A stretch of 64,000 nt of DNA from positions 682,001 through 746,000 of the forward strand of contig NZ_JACHWR010000002.1 in NCBI RefSeq assembly GCF_014191495.1, read 5' to 3'. Each line of letters opens with the position of its first letter. The first letter of the stretch is position 1. The notes beneath the pieces are model-generated. The model saw only the letters and a list, made by a program, of their open reading frames with translations. It made no database searches and was not told the origin of the DNA. This stretch comes from Nocardioides soli. Lineage in GTDB: Bacteria; Actinomycetota; Actinomycetes; Propionibacteriales; Nocardioidaceae. Of this stretch, positions 15,599 to 25,454 are shown one piece after another. Made by a program: the position numbers and the translations under genes.

Positions 15599-16747
15599 AT
15601 GACCAACGTCACGACCGAGGACGTACGCCGCGTCGCCAGCGGCTTCCACGAGGACCCGGGGCAGTCGATGTCCCTGCGGGCGGAGACCTACACCGACTCA
15701 CGCTGGGCCGACGCCGACGTCCAGGCGATCTTCGGGCGCACCTGGCAGTGGATCTGCCACGTGGAGAAGCTCGCCACGCCCGGCAGCTACGTGTCGGCGA
15801 CGGTCGCCGGCATGCCGGTCGCGGTGGTCCGCGACCGGGACGGCGGCCTGCGGGCGTTCTACAACGTCTGCAAGCACCGCGCCCACGAGCTGCTCTCGGG
15901 GTCGGGCACGACCCGGAACATCGTCTGCCCCTACCACGCCTGGACCTACTCCCTGGACGGGCAGCTGAAGGCGGCCCGCCGCGCCGACCGGATGGCGAGC
16001 TTCGACAAGGGCGACATCTGCCTCGACCGGGTGCAGGTCGAGGAGTTCGGCGGCTTCGTCTACGTGAACCTCGACCCGGCCGCCGCGCCCCTCGGCGAGC
16101 AGGCCGGGGACCTGCTGGCCGAGATCGAGCACTGGGCGCCCGACGTCGCGAGCCTCACCCACGCCAAGCGGCTGACCTACGACGTCGCGACGAACTGGAA
16201 GAACGTCATCGACAACTTCCTCGAGTGCTACCACTGTCACATCGCACACCAGGAGTTCGTCGACCTCGTCGACATGGACACCTACGAGGTGCGGACCCAC
16301 GGCATCTGGTCGAGCCACTTCGCCGAGGCGGGCAAGCACGAGAACTCGGCGTACGACGTCTCCGGCGCCTCGGTGACCGAGCACGCCGTGTGGTGGCTGT
16401 GGCCGAACACCTGCCTGCTCCGTTATCCGGGCCGGGGCAACTTCATGGTCTTCCAGGTGATCCCCGACGGGCCCGAGCGCACCCTGGAGACCTGGGACTT
16501 CTTCCTCGAGACCACCGAGCTCACCGAGGGCGAGGAGCAGTCGGTCCGCTACATCGACGACGTGCTCCAGCAGCAGGACATCGCACTGGTCGAGAGCGTC
16601 CAGCGGGGGATGCGCACGCCGGCGTTCGACCAGGGGCGCATCGTGTTCGATCCCGACCGCTCCGGCTCCGGGCTGTCCGAGCACGGCGTCCACCACTTCC
16701 ACGGGCTGGTGCTCGACGCCTACCGCGCCTGGGTGGGTGGCCGATGA
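15599..16747 (+). CDS. Rieske oxygenase, carnitine-monooxygenase (CntA/YeaW)-like alpha subunit
   Basis: 382 residues. The Rieske 2Fe-2S ligands are C91 and H93 in CKHRAHELL and C110 and H113 in CPYHAWTY. The mononuclear iron site is NVIDNFLECYHCHIAH, with H212 and H217. E209 takes the place of the bridging Asp found in most ring-hydroxylating enzymes, a feature of CntA and relatives that attack quaternary ammonium substrates. CntA splits carnitine to trimethylamine and malic semialdehyde; glycine-betaine and stachydrine demethylases are close relatives. The carnitine dehydrogenase-like and BKACE genes downstream support a carnitine/betaine substrate. No reductase subunit is encoded nearby. 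Confidence 0.85.
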   Translation: MTNVTTEDVRRVASGFHEDPGQSMSLRAETYTDSRWADADVQAIFGRTWQWICHVEKLATPGSYVSATVAGMPVAVVRDRDGGLRAFYNVCKHRAHELLSGSGTTRNIVCPYHAWTYSLDGQLKAARRADRMASFDKGDICLDRVQVEEFGGFVYVNLDPAAAPLGEQAGDLLAEIEHWAPDVASLTHAKRLTYDVATNWKNVIDNFLECYHCHIAHQEFVDLVDMDTYEVRTHGIWSSHFAEAGKHENSAYDVSGASVTEHAVWWLWPNTCLLRYPGRGNFMVFQVIPDGPERTLETWDFFLETTELTEGEEQSVRYIDDVLQQQDIALVESVQRGMRTPAFDQGRIVFDPDRSGSGLSEHGVHHFHGLVLDAYRAWVGGR

Positions 16748-17670
16748 GGCCCGTGATCATCACCTGCGCCCCGACCGGCGGCATCCACACGCCGACGATG
16801 TCACCGCACCTGCCCGTCACGCCCGACGAGATCGCGGCCGCGTCGATCGAGGCCGCGGAGGCCGGGGCCGCGATCATCCACCTGCACGCGCGCAACCCGG
16901 AGACCGGTCAGCCGGACCCGCGGCCCGAGCTCTTCCTCGAGTTCATGCCGCAGATCGCCGCCTCGTGCGACGCCGTGCTCAACGTCTCGACCGGCGGCGG
17001 CCTGGGCATGACCCGCGAGGAGCGGCTGCGCGCGGCCGTGGCGACGTCGCCGGAGATGGCCTCGCTCAACGTCGGCTCGCTGAACTTCGGCATCTTCCCG
17101 ATGCTGGAGAAGTACGCCGAGTGGAAGCACCCGTGGGAGCCGGAGTTCCTGGAGATGACGCGCGACTTCATCTTCCGCAACACCTTCGCCGACCTCGAGT
17201 ACATCGTGAAGGAGCTGGGCCAGGGGCACGGCACGAGGTTCGAGTTCGAGTGCTACGACCTCGGCCACCTCTACAACCTGGCCTGGCTGATCGACCAGGG
17301 CTGGCTGGAGCCGCCGTTCTTCGTGCAGATGGTCTTCGGCGTGCTCGGCGGCGTCGGCGCCGACCTCGACAACCTGCAGCACCTGCACACGATCGCGCAG
17401 AAGCTCTTCGGCGACAGCTACGAGTGGTCGGTGCTGGCCGCGGGCCGCCACCAGATGTCGTTCGCCACCCAGGCGGCGATGCTCGGCGGCAACCTCCGTG
17501 TCGGCATGGAGGACAGCCTCTTCATCGGGCCCGGCGAGCTCACGCCCTCCAACGCCCACCAGGTGCGCAAGATCCGCGGCATCGTCGAGGCGCTCGGCCT
17601 CGAGGTCGCGACCCCGGCGCAGGCGCGCGAGCGCCTCGGCCTGAAGGGAGCCGACCGTGTCACCTTCTGA
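16744..17670 (+). CDS. BKACE-family beta-keto acid cleavage enzyme
   Basis: 308 residues of the BKACE (DUF849) TIM barrel. It opens RPVIITCAPTGGIHTPTMS, followed by AGAAIIHLHARNPETGQP, whose His-Leu-His supplies zinc ligands, and by LNVSTGGG and the Glu-rich EFECYD strand. BKACE enzymes condense a beta-keto acid with acetyl-CoA to give acetoacetate and a new CoA ester; the 3-dehydrocarnitine branch yields betainyl-CoA. The ATG overlaps the Rieske TGA by 4 bp. Next to a carnitine dehydrogenase-like gene, dehydrocarnitine cleavage is the best guess. Confidence 0.88.
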   Translation: MRPVIITCAPTGGIHTPTMSPHLPVTPDEIAAASIEAAEAGAAIIHLHARNPETGQPDPRPELFLEFMPQIAASCDAVLNVSTGGGLGMTREERLRAAVATSPEMASLNVGSLNFGIFPMLEKYAEWKHPWEPEFLEMTRDFIFRNTFADLEYIVKELGQGHGTRFEFECYDLGHLYNLAWLIDQGWLEPPFFVQMVFGVLGGVGADLDNLQHLHTIAQKLFGDSYEWSVLAAGRHQMSFATQAAMLGGNLRVGMEDSLFIGPGELTPSNAHQVRKIRGIVEALGLEVATPAQARERLGLKGADRVTF

Positions 17671-18607
17671 CGAGGCCCCCGAGCCCAGGGCCACCCACAG
17701 CGGCCGGGTCGCCGCGCTCGGCGGCGGGCTGATCGGCCGCAGCTGGACGGCGCTGTTCCTGGCCGCCGGCCGATCGGTGGCGGTCTACGACCCCGACCCG
17801 GCCACCGAGCGCCGGGTCCGGGAGACGGTCGAGAGCGCCTGGCCGGTGCTGCGCGAGCTCGGCCTGACCGACGACAGCGAGCCGCGCGGCGATCTCGACA
17901 TCTGTCGCGACCCGCGGGCCGCGGTGGACGGCGCGACGTTCGTCCAGGAGAGCATCCCGGAGCGGCTGCCGCTCAAGCACGAGCTGTACGCCGCGGTGGA
18001 GCCGGTGCTCGACGCGCAGGCCGTCGTCGCCTCCTCGGCGTCCGGGCTGACGCTCAGCGAGCTGCAGGGCGGCTGGGGCGACCCGTCGCGCCTGGTGCTC
18101 GGGCACCCGTTCAACCCGCCCCACCTGATCCCGCTGGTCGAGGTGATGGGCAACGAGCGCACCGCCCCCGGAGTGGTCGCCACGGCCCGGCGCTTCTACG
18201 AGTCGGTCGGCAAGGTCACCATCGAGGTCCGGCGGGAGGTGCCGGGCCACGTCGCGAACCGCCTCCAGGCGGCGCTGTGGCGCGAGGCGATCCACCTCGT
18301 CAACGAGGGCGTGGCCACGGTCGAGGACGTCGACAAGGCGGTCGCGTCCGGGCCGGGTCTGCGGTGGGCGGTGATGGGTCCGACCCTCCTCTTCCACCTC
18401 GGCGGCGACGACGGCGGACTCGCGACGTTCTGCGAGCGGTACGCCGACAGCTTCAACCGCTGGTGGGCCGACCTCGGCGACCCGAGGCTGGACGCCGCCA
18501 CGGCGCGGCGCCTCGTCGACGGGCTCGGTGCGGGCGCCGTCGACGCGGAGCTCGTGGCCCGCCGCGACGCGCTGCTCACGGCGGTCGTCGCGGCGACGCA
18601 CGGGTGA
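17657..18607 (+). CDS. 3-hydroxyacyl-CoA dehydrogenase family, L-carnitine 3-dehydrogenase-like
   Basis: 316 residues. Rossmann fold with VAALGGGLIGRSWTALF at about 18-34 and the acidic YDPDP ending strand 2. Then LVLGHPFNPPHLIPLVEVMG, with the catalytic His, and a C-terminal helical domain with GPGLRWAVMGP, a motif shared by L-carnitine dehydrogenases and L-gulonate dehydrogenases. The GTG at 17657 overlaps the preceding gene by 14 bp and has GGGAG upstream. It lacks the C-terminal thioesterase domain fused in some carnitine dehydrogenases. Confidence 0.82.
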   Translation: MSPSDEAPEPRATHSGRVAALGGGLIGRSWTALFLAAGRSVAVYDPDPATERRVRETVESAWPVLRELGLTDDSEPRGDLDICRDPRAAVDGATFVQESIPERLPLKHELYAAVEPVLDAQAVVASSASGLTLSELQGGWGDPSRLVLGHPFNPPHLIPLVEVMGNERTAPGVVATARRFYESVGKVTIEVRREVPGHVANRLQAALWREAIHLVNEGVATVEDVDKAVASGPGLRWAVMGPTLLFHLGGDDGGLATFCERYADSFNRWWADLGDPRLDAATARRLVDGLGAGAVDAELVARRDALLTAVVAATHG

Positions 18608-18663
18608 CATTCACCGCGGATGCGGCAGTGTGGACCCAGGACACCCACGAGAGGACATGGCAG

Positions 18664-20037
18664 ATGACCGAGACCGCGGCTCAGCCCGCCTACGCATCGA
18701 CCAACCCCGCCACCGGCGAGGTGGCCGCCACCTTCGACTTCGCGACCGATGCGGCGATCGGCGAGGCGCTGGCCGCGGGGCACGGCGCGTTCCTCGACTG
18801 GCGCACGCTCACCGTCCAGGAGCGCGCCGCCCTGGCCAAGCGCATCGGCGGGCTGTTCGCGGAGCGGTGCGACGAGCTCGCTCGGATCGCCGTCGAGGAG
18901 ATGGGCAAGCCGCTGGGCGAGGCGGTCGAGGAGGTCGAGTTCTGCCAGGCGATCTTCGACTACTACGCCGAGCACGGCCCGGACCTCGCGGCCGACCAGC
19001 CGATCACGTCGTTCTCCGGTGACCAGGCGGTCGTCGAGAAGCGGCCGATCGGCCTGCTGCTCGGCGTGATGCCGTGGAACTTCCCGTACTACCAGGTGGC
19101 GCGCTTCGCGGCGCCGAACATGGTGCTCGGCAACACCATGCTGCTCAAGCACGCCGAGTCGGTGCCGCGGTGCGCGGAGGCGATCCAGCGGCTCTTCGAC
19201 GACGCGGGCGTGCCCGCCGGCGTCTACCAGAACGTCTTCGCGACCTTCGGCCAGGTCGAGCAGATCATCGCCGACCCGCGGGTGCAGGGCGTCTCGCTCA
19301 CGGGTTCCGAGCGCGCCGGCTCGCGGATCGCGGCGCTCGCCGGCCAGCACCTGAAGAAGTGCGTCCTCGAGCTCGGCGGCTCCGACCCGTACGTCGTGCT
19401 CGACGCCGACGACGTGGCCGCGGCCGCCACCCAGGCCTGGGAGACCCGGATCTACAACACTGGCCAGGCCTGCAACTCCAACAAGCGGATGATCGTCATG
19501 GACGACGTCTACGAGCCGTTCGTCGCCAGGCTCACCGAGCTCGCCGGCGGCCTCAACCCCGGCGACTACTCGCCGCTGTCGTCGCGGACCGCGCTGGACC
19601 GTCTCAAGGAGGTCGTGGACGACGCCGTGGCCCAGGGGGCGACGCTGCACGCGGGCGGTGTGGTCGGCGACGGCCCGGGCGCGTACTACTCGCCCGCCGT
19701 CCTCACCGGGGTCACGCCGCAGATGCGCGCCTACCGCGAGGAGCTCTTCGGCCCGGTGGCCGTCGTCTACAAGGTCTCCTCCGACGAGGAGGCGCTGGAG
19801 CTGGCCAACGACACCGACTACGGCCTCGGCGGTGCGGTGTTCAGCTCCGACGTGGACCGGGCGACCAAGGTGGCCGCACGGCTCGACGTCGGCATGGCGA
19901 ACGTCAACACGCCTGCCGGCGAGGGCGCGGAGATCCCGTTCGGCGGGGTGAAGCGCAGCGGCTTCGGCCGCGAGCTCGGGCCGCTCGGCATGGACGAGTT
20001 CGTCAACAAGCGGATGTTCTACGTCAAGAGCTCATGA
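18664..20037 (+). CDS. NAD(P)-dependent aldehyde dehydrogenase (succinate-semialdehyde type)
   Basis: 457 residues, the length of the GabD1-type enzymes. PWNFPYYQVARFAAPN marks the nucleotide-binding domain, E236 in VLELGGSDPYVV is the general base and C270 in NTGQACNSNKR the nucleophile. In this operon the aldehyde could be malic semialdehyde (from a CntA-type reaction) or succinic semialdehyde; sequence alone does not decide. GAGAGGAC precedes the ATG by 8-9 bases. The next gene overlaps by 4 bp. Confidence 0.88.
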   Translation: MTETAAQPAYASTNPATGEVAATFDFATDAAIGEALAAGHGAFLDWRTLTVQERAALAKRIGGLFAERCDELARIAVEEMGKPLGEAVEEVEFCQAIFDYYAEHGPDLAADQPITSFSGDQAVVEKRPIGLLLGVMPWNFPYYQVARFAAPNMVLGNTMLLKHAESVPRCAEAIQRLFDDAGVPAGVYQNVFATFGQVEQIIADPRVQGVSLTGSERAGSRIAALAGQHLKKCVLELGGSDPYVVLDADDVAAAATQAWETRIYNTGQACNSNKRMIVMDDVYEPFVARLTELAGGLNPGDYSPLSSRTALDRLKEVVDDAVAQGATLHAGGVVGDGPGAYYSPAVLTGVTPQMRAYREELFGPVAVVYKVSSDEEALELANDTDYGLGGAVFSSDVDRATKVAARLDVGMANVNTPAGEGAEIPFGGVKRSGFGRELGPLGMDEFVNKRMFYVKSS

Positions 20038-20780
20038 CCGGCCGGGTCGCCGTCGTCACGGGCGGGGGCCGGGGCATCGGGCGCGAGGTCGTCGACCGGC
20101 TGCGCGCCGACGGTGCCCAGGTCGTCACCTGCGGCCGCGGACCGCGTCCCGACGACCTGGCGAGCGAGGTGCGCTGGGTGCGGGCGGACGTCGCCGACCC
20201 GGGTGCCGCCGCCCGGATCGTGGCGGCGGCGACCGAGCTCGGCCCGGTGTCGGTGCTGGTCAACAACGCCGGCGTCCAGGTCGAGCGCACCGTGCTCGAG
20301 AGCACCGACGACGACTGGGACCTGGTGGTCGGCGCGAACTGCCGCGGCGTGTTCAACCTGTGCCGGGCCGCACTGCCCGGCATGACCGCGAGCGGTGGGG
20401 CGATCGTCAACATCGGCTCGGTCTCGGGCGTCGTGGCCGACCCGTCGATGGCGCTCTACAACGCCTCGAAGGCCTTCGTGCACGCCCTCACCCGCTCGAT
20501 CGCCGTCGACCACGGGCCGCAGGTGCGCTGCAACGCGATCCTCCCCGGCTGGATCGAGACCGCGATGGCCGACGACGCCTTCGCCCTCGCGCGGGACCCG
20601 CACGCCGCCCGGCGGGACGCCGTCGCCCGGCATCCGGCCGGCCGGCTGGGCACCCCGGCCGACGTCGCGGCCATGGTCGCCTGGCTGGTCTCCGACGACG
20701 CGTCGTTCGTCACCGGTCAGTGCCTCACCGTCGACGGCGGCCTGACCGCCGCGTCGCCGCTGCGACCCGGGCTCGGGTGA
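20034..20780 (+). CDS. Short-chain dehydrogenase/reductase
   Basis: 248 residues. Classical SDR: TGGGRGIGREVVDRL cofactor loop (about 10-24), NNAG near 78, catalytic Ser in NIGSVSG and the YNASK pair near 143-147, with a closing GQCLTVDGG. The Arg-rich loop after strand 2 (CGRGPRP) hints at NADP(H). Last gene of the TetR-controlled operon, coupled by ATGA to the aldehyde dehydrogenase. It ends 32 bp before the convergent serC. Confidence 0.88.
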   Translation: MTGRVAVVTGGGRGIGREVVDRLRADGAQVVTCGRGPRPDDLASEVRWVRADVADPGAAARIVAAATELGPVSVLVNNAGVQVERTVLESTDDDWDLVVGANCRGVFNLCRAALPGMTASGGAIVNIGSVSGVVADPSMALYNASKAFVHALTRSIAVDHGPQVRCNAILPGWIETAMADDAFALARDPHAARRDAVARHPAGRLGTPADVAAMVAWLVSDDASFVTGQCLTVDGGLTAASPLRPGLG

Positions 20781-20812
20781 GCCCGGGCCCAGGCTCGAGG
20801 TGCTCGGCTCGA

Positions 20813-21940
<1,128 letters not shown>

Positions 21941-21985
21941 CTATTCTGTCAGCCGCGGCACCGAGCCCGAGGAGCACGACAGATC

Positions 21986-22501
21986 ATGAACATCCGACGC
22001 GTCGGCTACGGCCACGCCGACGCGCTCCGCCTGATCGAAGAGGTGCAGTCGGAGTACGTCGCCCGGTACGGCGGTCCCGACGAGACGCCCCTGGATCCGC
22101 TGATGTTCGAGCCGCCCGAGGGCAGCTTCTTCGTCGGGTACGTCGACGGCGAGCCGGTCGCGACCGGTGCCTGGCGGCGCTCGGGCGTCCGGGCGTTCGG
22201 CACCGATCGCACTGCCGAGGTCAAGCGGACGTACGTCGTGCCCGCCGCCCGCGGCCGGGGCCTGGCGCGGCGGATGCTCACGGCCCTGGAGACGAGCGCC
22301 GCCGCGCACGGCTTCGAGGCGTTGGTGCTGGAGACCGGGATCAACCAGCCCGAGGCGATCGGGCTCTACGAGTCGAGCGGCTACGTGCCGGTGCCGCCGT
22401 TCGGCCACTACCGGGAGTCGCCGCTCTCCCGCTGCTACGCCCGCCGTCTGCGCTCAGGCGACGTCGCGCCGCCGCACCAGGGCGATCGACAGGAGCGGTA
22501 G
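21986..22501 (+). CDS. GNAT-family N-acetyltransferase
   Basis: 171 residues. GNAT core: a PEGSFFVGYVDGEPVATGAW strand pair, the acetyl-CoA loop VPAARGRGLARRML (about 85-98), and a closing ETGINQPEAIGLYESSGY. The substrate is unknown. GAGGAGC precedes the ATG. The last 16 codons run antisense into the convergent ABC permease (48-bp overlap). That tail is Arg/Pro-rich and unlike the fold, so the ORF may have been extended by loss of an earlier stop. Confidence 0.85.
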   Translation: MNIRRVGYGHADALRLIEEVQSEYVARYGGPDETPLDPLMFEPPEGSFFVGYVDGEPVATGAWRRSGVRAFGTDRTAEVKRTYVVPAARGRGLARRMLTALETSAAAHGFEALVLETGINQPEAIGLYESSGYVPVPPFGHYRESPLSRCYARRLRSGDVAPPHQGDRQER

Positions 22502-23317
22502 CGCGACGACGTACGCCAGCACCGTCCAGGCCGCCTGGGTGCCGGAGATCGCATCGACGACGCCCGGAGTGCCGCCGCCGGCGTCGACGCCGATCAGCGA
22601 GCCCACCAGTGACCCGGCCGCGGTGCCCGGCAGCACGTGGGTGAGCGCCTCGACCGCGCCGAGCAGGCTGCCGACGCCGCGCAGGAGGTTCTCCACGACC
22701 AGCGCCCACACCAACCCGAGCCCGACCGACAGGGCGGGGCCGCGGGCGAGCGTGCCGAGCGCGAACCCGGCCAGCGCCCACATCTCCAGCACCAGCACAC
22801 CGGCCAGCACCGACTCGAGCACCGAGCCGGCCGAGGGCCACACGACGTGCTGGCCCTCGCTGACCGCGATCGCCAGCGAGACCCCGGCGTACAGCACCAG
22901 CGTGAACAGCACCGTCCCGACGACGTACACCGTGGTCGCGACCAGCGAGCCGGCGACGGCCGCCGACCGCGACGGCCCCTGGGTGAAGACGGTCTTCCAG
23001 GTGCCCCAGCCGTAGCCGCTCCCGGCGACGATCGCGCCGAGCACCATCATCAGCGCGCCGCCGAACATCGGCATGCCCTGCAGCAGCACGTCCGGCACCG
23101 AGATCGGCATCAGGTCGCGCAGCACCGACGACATCGACTCGCCCTCGTTGGAGAAGCTGTTGTCACCGGTCTTGTAGGCCAGATAGCCGAACACGTAGCC
23201 GAACATCAGGGCGAGCGCCGCCCACGCGCCCAGCGTCACCCACACCGCCGGCCAGCGCCGCATCCGCAGCAGCTCGGCCCGGGTGCTCCTCATCGTCGCG
23301 GTCAGGATCGCGTTCAT
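22454..23317 (-). CDS. ABC-2 type transporter permease
   Basis: 287 residues with six predicted membrane spans (first about 25-45, last about 262-280), an ABC-2 permease. An Arg-rich N-terminus (MRSTRAELLRMRRWP) precedes span 1, and the loop after it (about 50-85) is extracytoplasmic. It pairs with the ATPase immediately upstream, overlapping by 4 bp. The exported substrate is unknown; the neighbouring NarL-type two-component system suggests a stress or antibiotic response module. Confidence 0.85.
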   Translation of the reverse strand: MNAILTATMRSTRAELLRMRRWPAVWVTLGAWAALALMFGYVFGYLAYKTGDNSFSNEGESMSSVLRDLMPISVPDVLLQGMPMFGGALMMVLGAIVAGSGYGWGTWKTVFTQGPSRSAAVAGSLVATTVYVVGTVLFTLVLYAGVSLAIAVSEGQHVVWPSAGSVLESVLAGVLVLEMWALAGFALGTLARGPALSVGLGLVWALVVENLLRGVGSLLGAVEALTHVLPGTAAGSLVGSLIGVDAGGGTPGVVDAISGTQAAWTVLAYVVALPLLSIALVRRRDVA

Positions 23318-24249
23318 CGCAGTGCCTCCTCGGTCTCGTCGTTGCGGTGCGTGGTGGTCATCTCGAAGAAGACCTCCTCGAGCGTCCGCTCGCGGCTGGC
23401 CACCTCGTGAACGTCGACCCTCGCGGCCACCAGGTCGCGTACCAGGCCCGGCGCCGCCGTGGCGGGCAGCTCCAGCACCAGCTCGTCGCCGAGCACGCGT
23501 ACGCCGTCGTCCCCGGCGACCCGCATCGCGACCGCGAGCGCCCGGTCGACGGGCTCGGCCCGCAACCGCAGTGACGCACTGCCGCGCAGGTCGGCGACGG
23601 TCGACTCACGCAGCAGCCGCCCGTTGTCGATCACCCCGACCCGGTCGCAGATCTCCTGCACCTCGGCCAGCAGGTGGCTGGAGAGCAGCACGGTCTGGCC
23701 GCCGCGGGCGAGCGCGACGATCAGCGCCCGCATGTCGGCCATGCCGGCCGGGTCGAGCCCGTTGGTGGGCTCGTCCAGCACGATCAGGTTCGGGTCGCCC
23801 ATCAGTGCGGACGCGACCCCGAGCCGCTGCTTCATGCCCAGCGAGTAGCTCTTGAAGCGGTCGTCGCCCCGGTCGGCCAGGTCGACCCGCTCCAGCGCGG
23901 CGTCGACGACCCGCTCCGGGAGCCCGCGATAGCGGGCCATCACCAGGAGGTTGTCGCGCCCGGTCAGGAAGGGGTAGAAGCCCGGACCCTCGACCAGCGC
24001 ACCGACCCGCGCGGTCACCTCGGGCCGGCCCGCCGGTCGGCCCAGGACGCTGACGCTTCCGGCAGTCGGCCGGACCAGCCCCAGCATCATCCGCAGCGTG
24101 GTCGTCTTGCCCGCCCCGTTGGGGCCGAGGAAGCCGTACACCTCGCCGCGTCGCACGGTCATGCTGACCGAGTCGACGGCGAGCCGGCGGTGGTCGCCGC
24201 TGCCGTACCGCTTGGTCAGCCCATCGGTCTGCACCATGAGTTCCGTCAT
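23314..24249 (-). CDS. ABC transporter ATP-binding protein
   Basis: 311 residues. Walker A GPNGAGKTTT near 40, Q-loop region LVEGPGFYPFLTGRDNL, signature YSLGMKQRLGVA, Walker B LIVLDEPTNGLD and switch His in LLSSHLLAEVQ. The C-terminal 90 residues resemble the regulatory tail of DrrA/CcmA-type exporters (EEVFFEMTT). The ATG at 24249 follows GGTGGA; an in-frame ATG at 24258 would add three residues. It forms an exporter with the permease downstream. Confidence 0.9.
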   Translation of the reverse strand: MTELMVQTDGLTKRYGSGDHRRLAVDSVSMTVRRGEVYGFLGPNGAGKTTTLRMMLGLVRPTAGSVSVLGRPAGRPEVTARVGALVEGPGFYPFLTGRDNLLVMARYRGLPERVVDAALERVDLADRGDDRFKSYSLGMKQRLGVASALMGDPNLIVLDEPTNGLDPAGMADMRALIVALARGGQTVLLSSHLLAEVQEICDRVGVIDNGRLLRESTVADLRGSASLRLRAEPVDRALAVAMRVAGDDGVRVLGDELVLELPATAAPGLVRDLVAARVDVHEVASRERTLEEVFFEMTTTHRNDETEEALR

Positions 24250-24303
24250 GGCATCCACCGTCGCCGCCCGACGGCCCCGGCGCGTCCGCTCGGCAGCGGC
24301 ACC

Positions 24304-24327
24304 GGCGTACGCAGATCCGCGTACGCC
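24304..24327. promoter_or_regulatory. Palindromic operator candidate between exporter and two-component genes
   Basis: GGCGTACGC (24304-24312) and GCGTACGCC (24319-24327) are perfect inverted 9-mers separated by 6 bp, midway in the 131-bp divergent region. Symmetry and spacing suit a dimeric regulator such as the NarL-type response regulator encoded 1.1 kb away. It could equally form a hairpin near the 5' end of either transcript. A TAGCCT box (24369-24374) 6 bases before the kinase GTG is a likely -10. Confidence 0.55.
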
Positions 24328-24380
24328 GATGCCTCGCTCCGTCGTACGTCCTGGCGCTCGGCGCGGCCTAGCCTCGGAGC

Positions 24381-25454
24381 GTGCTCAGATCTCCGCTGCC
24401 CTGGCTGGTGCCGGCCGCGCTCCTGGTCGTCGGCTCGCTCGGCGCCAACCGCGGGTCGGACTCGTATCCGGCCGTGGTCGTCCTCTCGGTGGCCGCGGCG
24501 GCCGTCATCGTGCTCGCCTGCTACCGCGGTCGGTTGGCGGTGCTGCTGTCGGGCGTCGCGGTCGGTGGCTACTTCGCCGCCGGGCTCGACAACGGCCCGA
24601 TGTTCCTGGCCCTGCCGCTGGCCCTGCTGGTCGCGTCGCTCCGGTCCCGGCCGCGGGCGCTGCTGCCCGCCGGGATCGTCGCCGTCGCGCTCGCCGTCGT
24701 CGGGCTGGCGGTGCGGGCCGCGACCGACGACGCGGGGCCGCAGGTGTTCTGGCAGTCCGTCGGCGTGGCCGCGATGTCGTTGGCGGCGGCGTTCGGCGGG
24801 TGGTGGCTGGTCGACCGGGGCCGGATGCGGGCCGAGCAGGCCGGACGGGCGGCGACCGAGGAGCGGCTACGGATGGCGCAGGACCTGCACGACGGCGTCG
24901 GTCACGGGCTCGCCGTGATCGCGATGCAGGCCGGGGTCGCGCTGCACGTGCTGGAGAAGGACCCGGCGGCGGCGCGCCGCAGCCTGGAGGCGATCCGCGA
25001 CACCAGCCGCGAGTCGCTCGAGGCGCTGCGGGACGAGCTCGCCCGGATGGCAGGTGGCGAGGCGCCTCGGCGCACCGCCCCGGGGCTCGCCGACCTGGAC
25101 CCGCTGATCGAGCGGATCCGTGCGGGCGGCCTGGTCGTGGACCGTCACGGGGACCCGGGCGACGTGCCGGGCCCGGCCGACCATGCGGCGTACGTCGTGG
25201 TCCAGGAGTCGCTGACCAACGTGTTGCGCCATGCCCGGGCCGCCCGGGCGACGGTGGGGTTGGAGCGAACGGCGACGGGGCTCGTGGTGACGGTGGTCGA
25301 CGCCGGCGCCGGCGCCGTCGCTCGCGTCGGGCAGGATGGGGGCATGGGGATCGCCGGCATGCGATCGCGTGTGGAGGCCCTCGGCGGCACGCTCGAGGCC
25401 GGACCGGCGGCGTCCGGGTTCCGGGTGCGGGCCACGATCCCGGTGGCCTCGTGA
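24381..25454 (+). CDS. NarL-type sensor histidine kinase
   Basis: 357 residues. About five membrane spans in residues 5-150 with no sizeable external domain, so it probably senses within the membrane (as LiaS/DesK-like kinases do). Then a HisKA_3 dimerisation domain with the phospho-His in MAQDLHDGVGHGLAVIAMQ (about 173-191) and a HATPase domain with VVQESLTNVLRHA (N box) and GGMGIAGMRSRVEALGG (G box). GTG start, leaderless by the -10 position. Coupled by GTGA to the response regulator. Confidence 0.9.
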   Translation: MLRSPLPWLVPAALLVVGSLGANRGSDSYPAVVVLSVAAAAVIVLACYRGRLAVLLSGVAVGGYFAAGLDNGPMFLALPLALLVASLRSRPRALLPAGIVAVALAVVGLAVRAATDDAGPQVFWQSVGVAAMSLAAAFGGWWLVDRGRMRAEQAGRAATEERLRMAQDLHDGVGHGLAVIAMQAGVALHVLEKDPAAARRSLEAIRDTSRESLEALRDELARMAGGEAPRRTAPGLADLDPLIERIRAGGLVVDRHGDPGDVPGPADHAAYVVVQESLTNVLRHARAARATVGLERTATGLVVTVVDAGAGAVARVGQDGGMGIAGMRSRVEALGGTLEAGPAASGFRVRATIPVAS

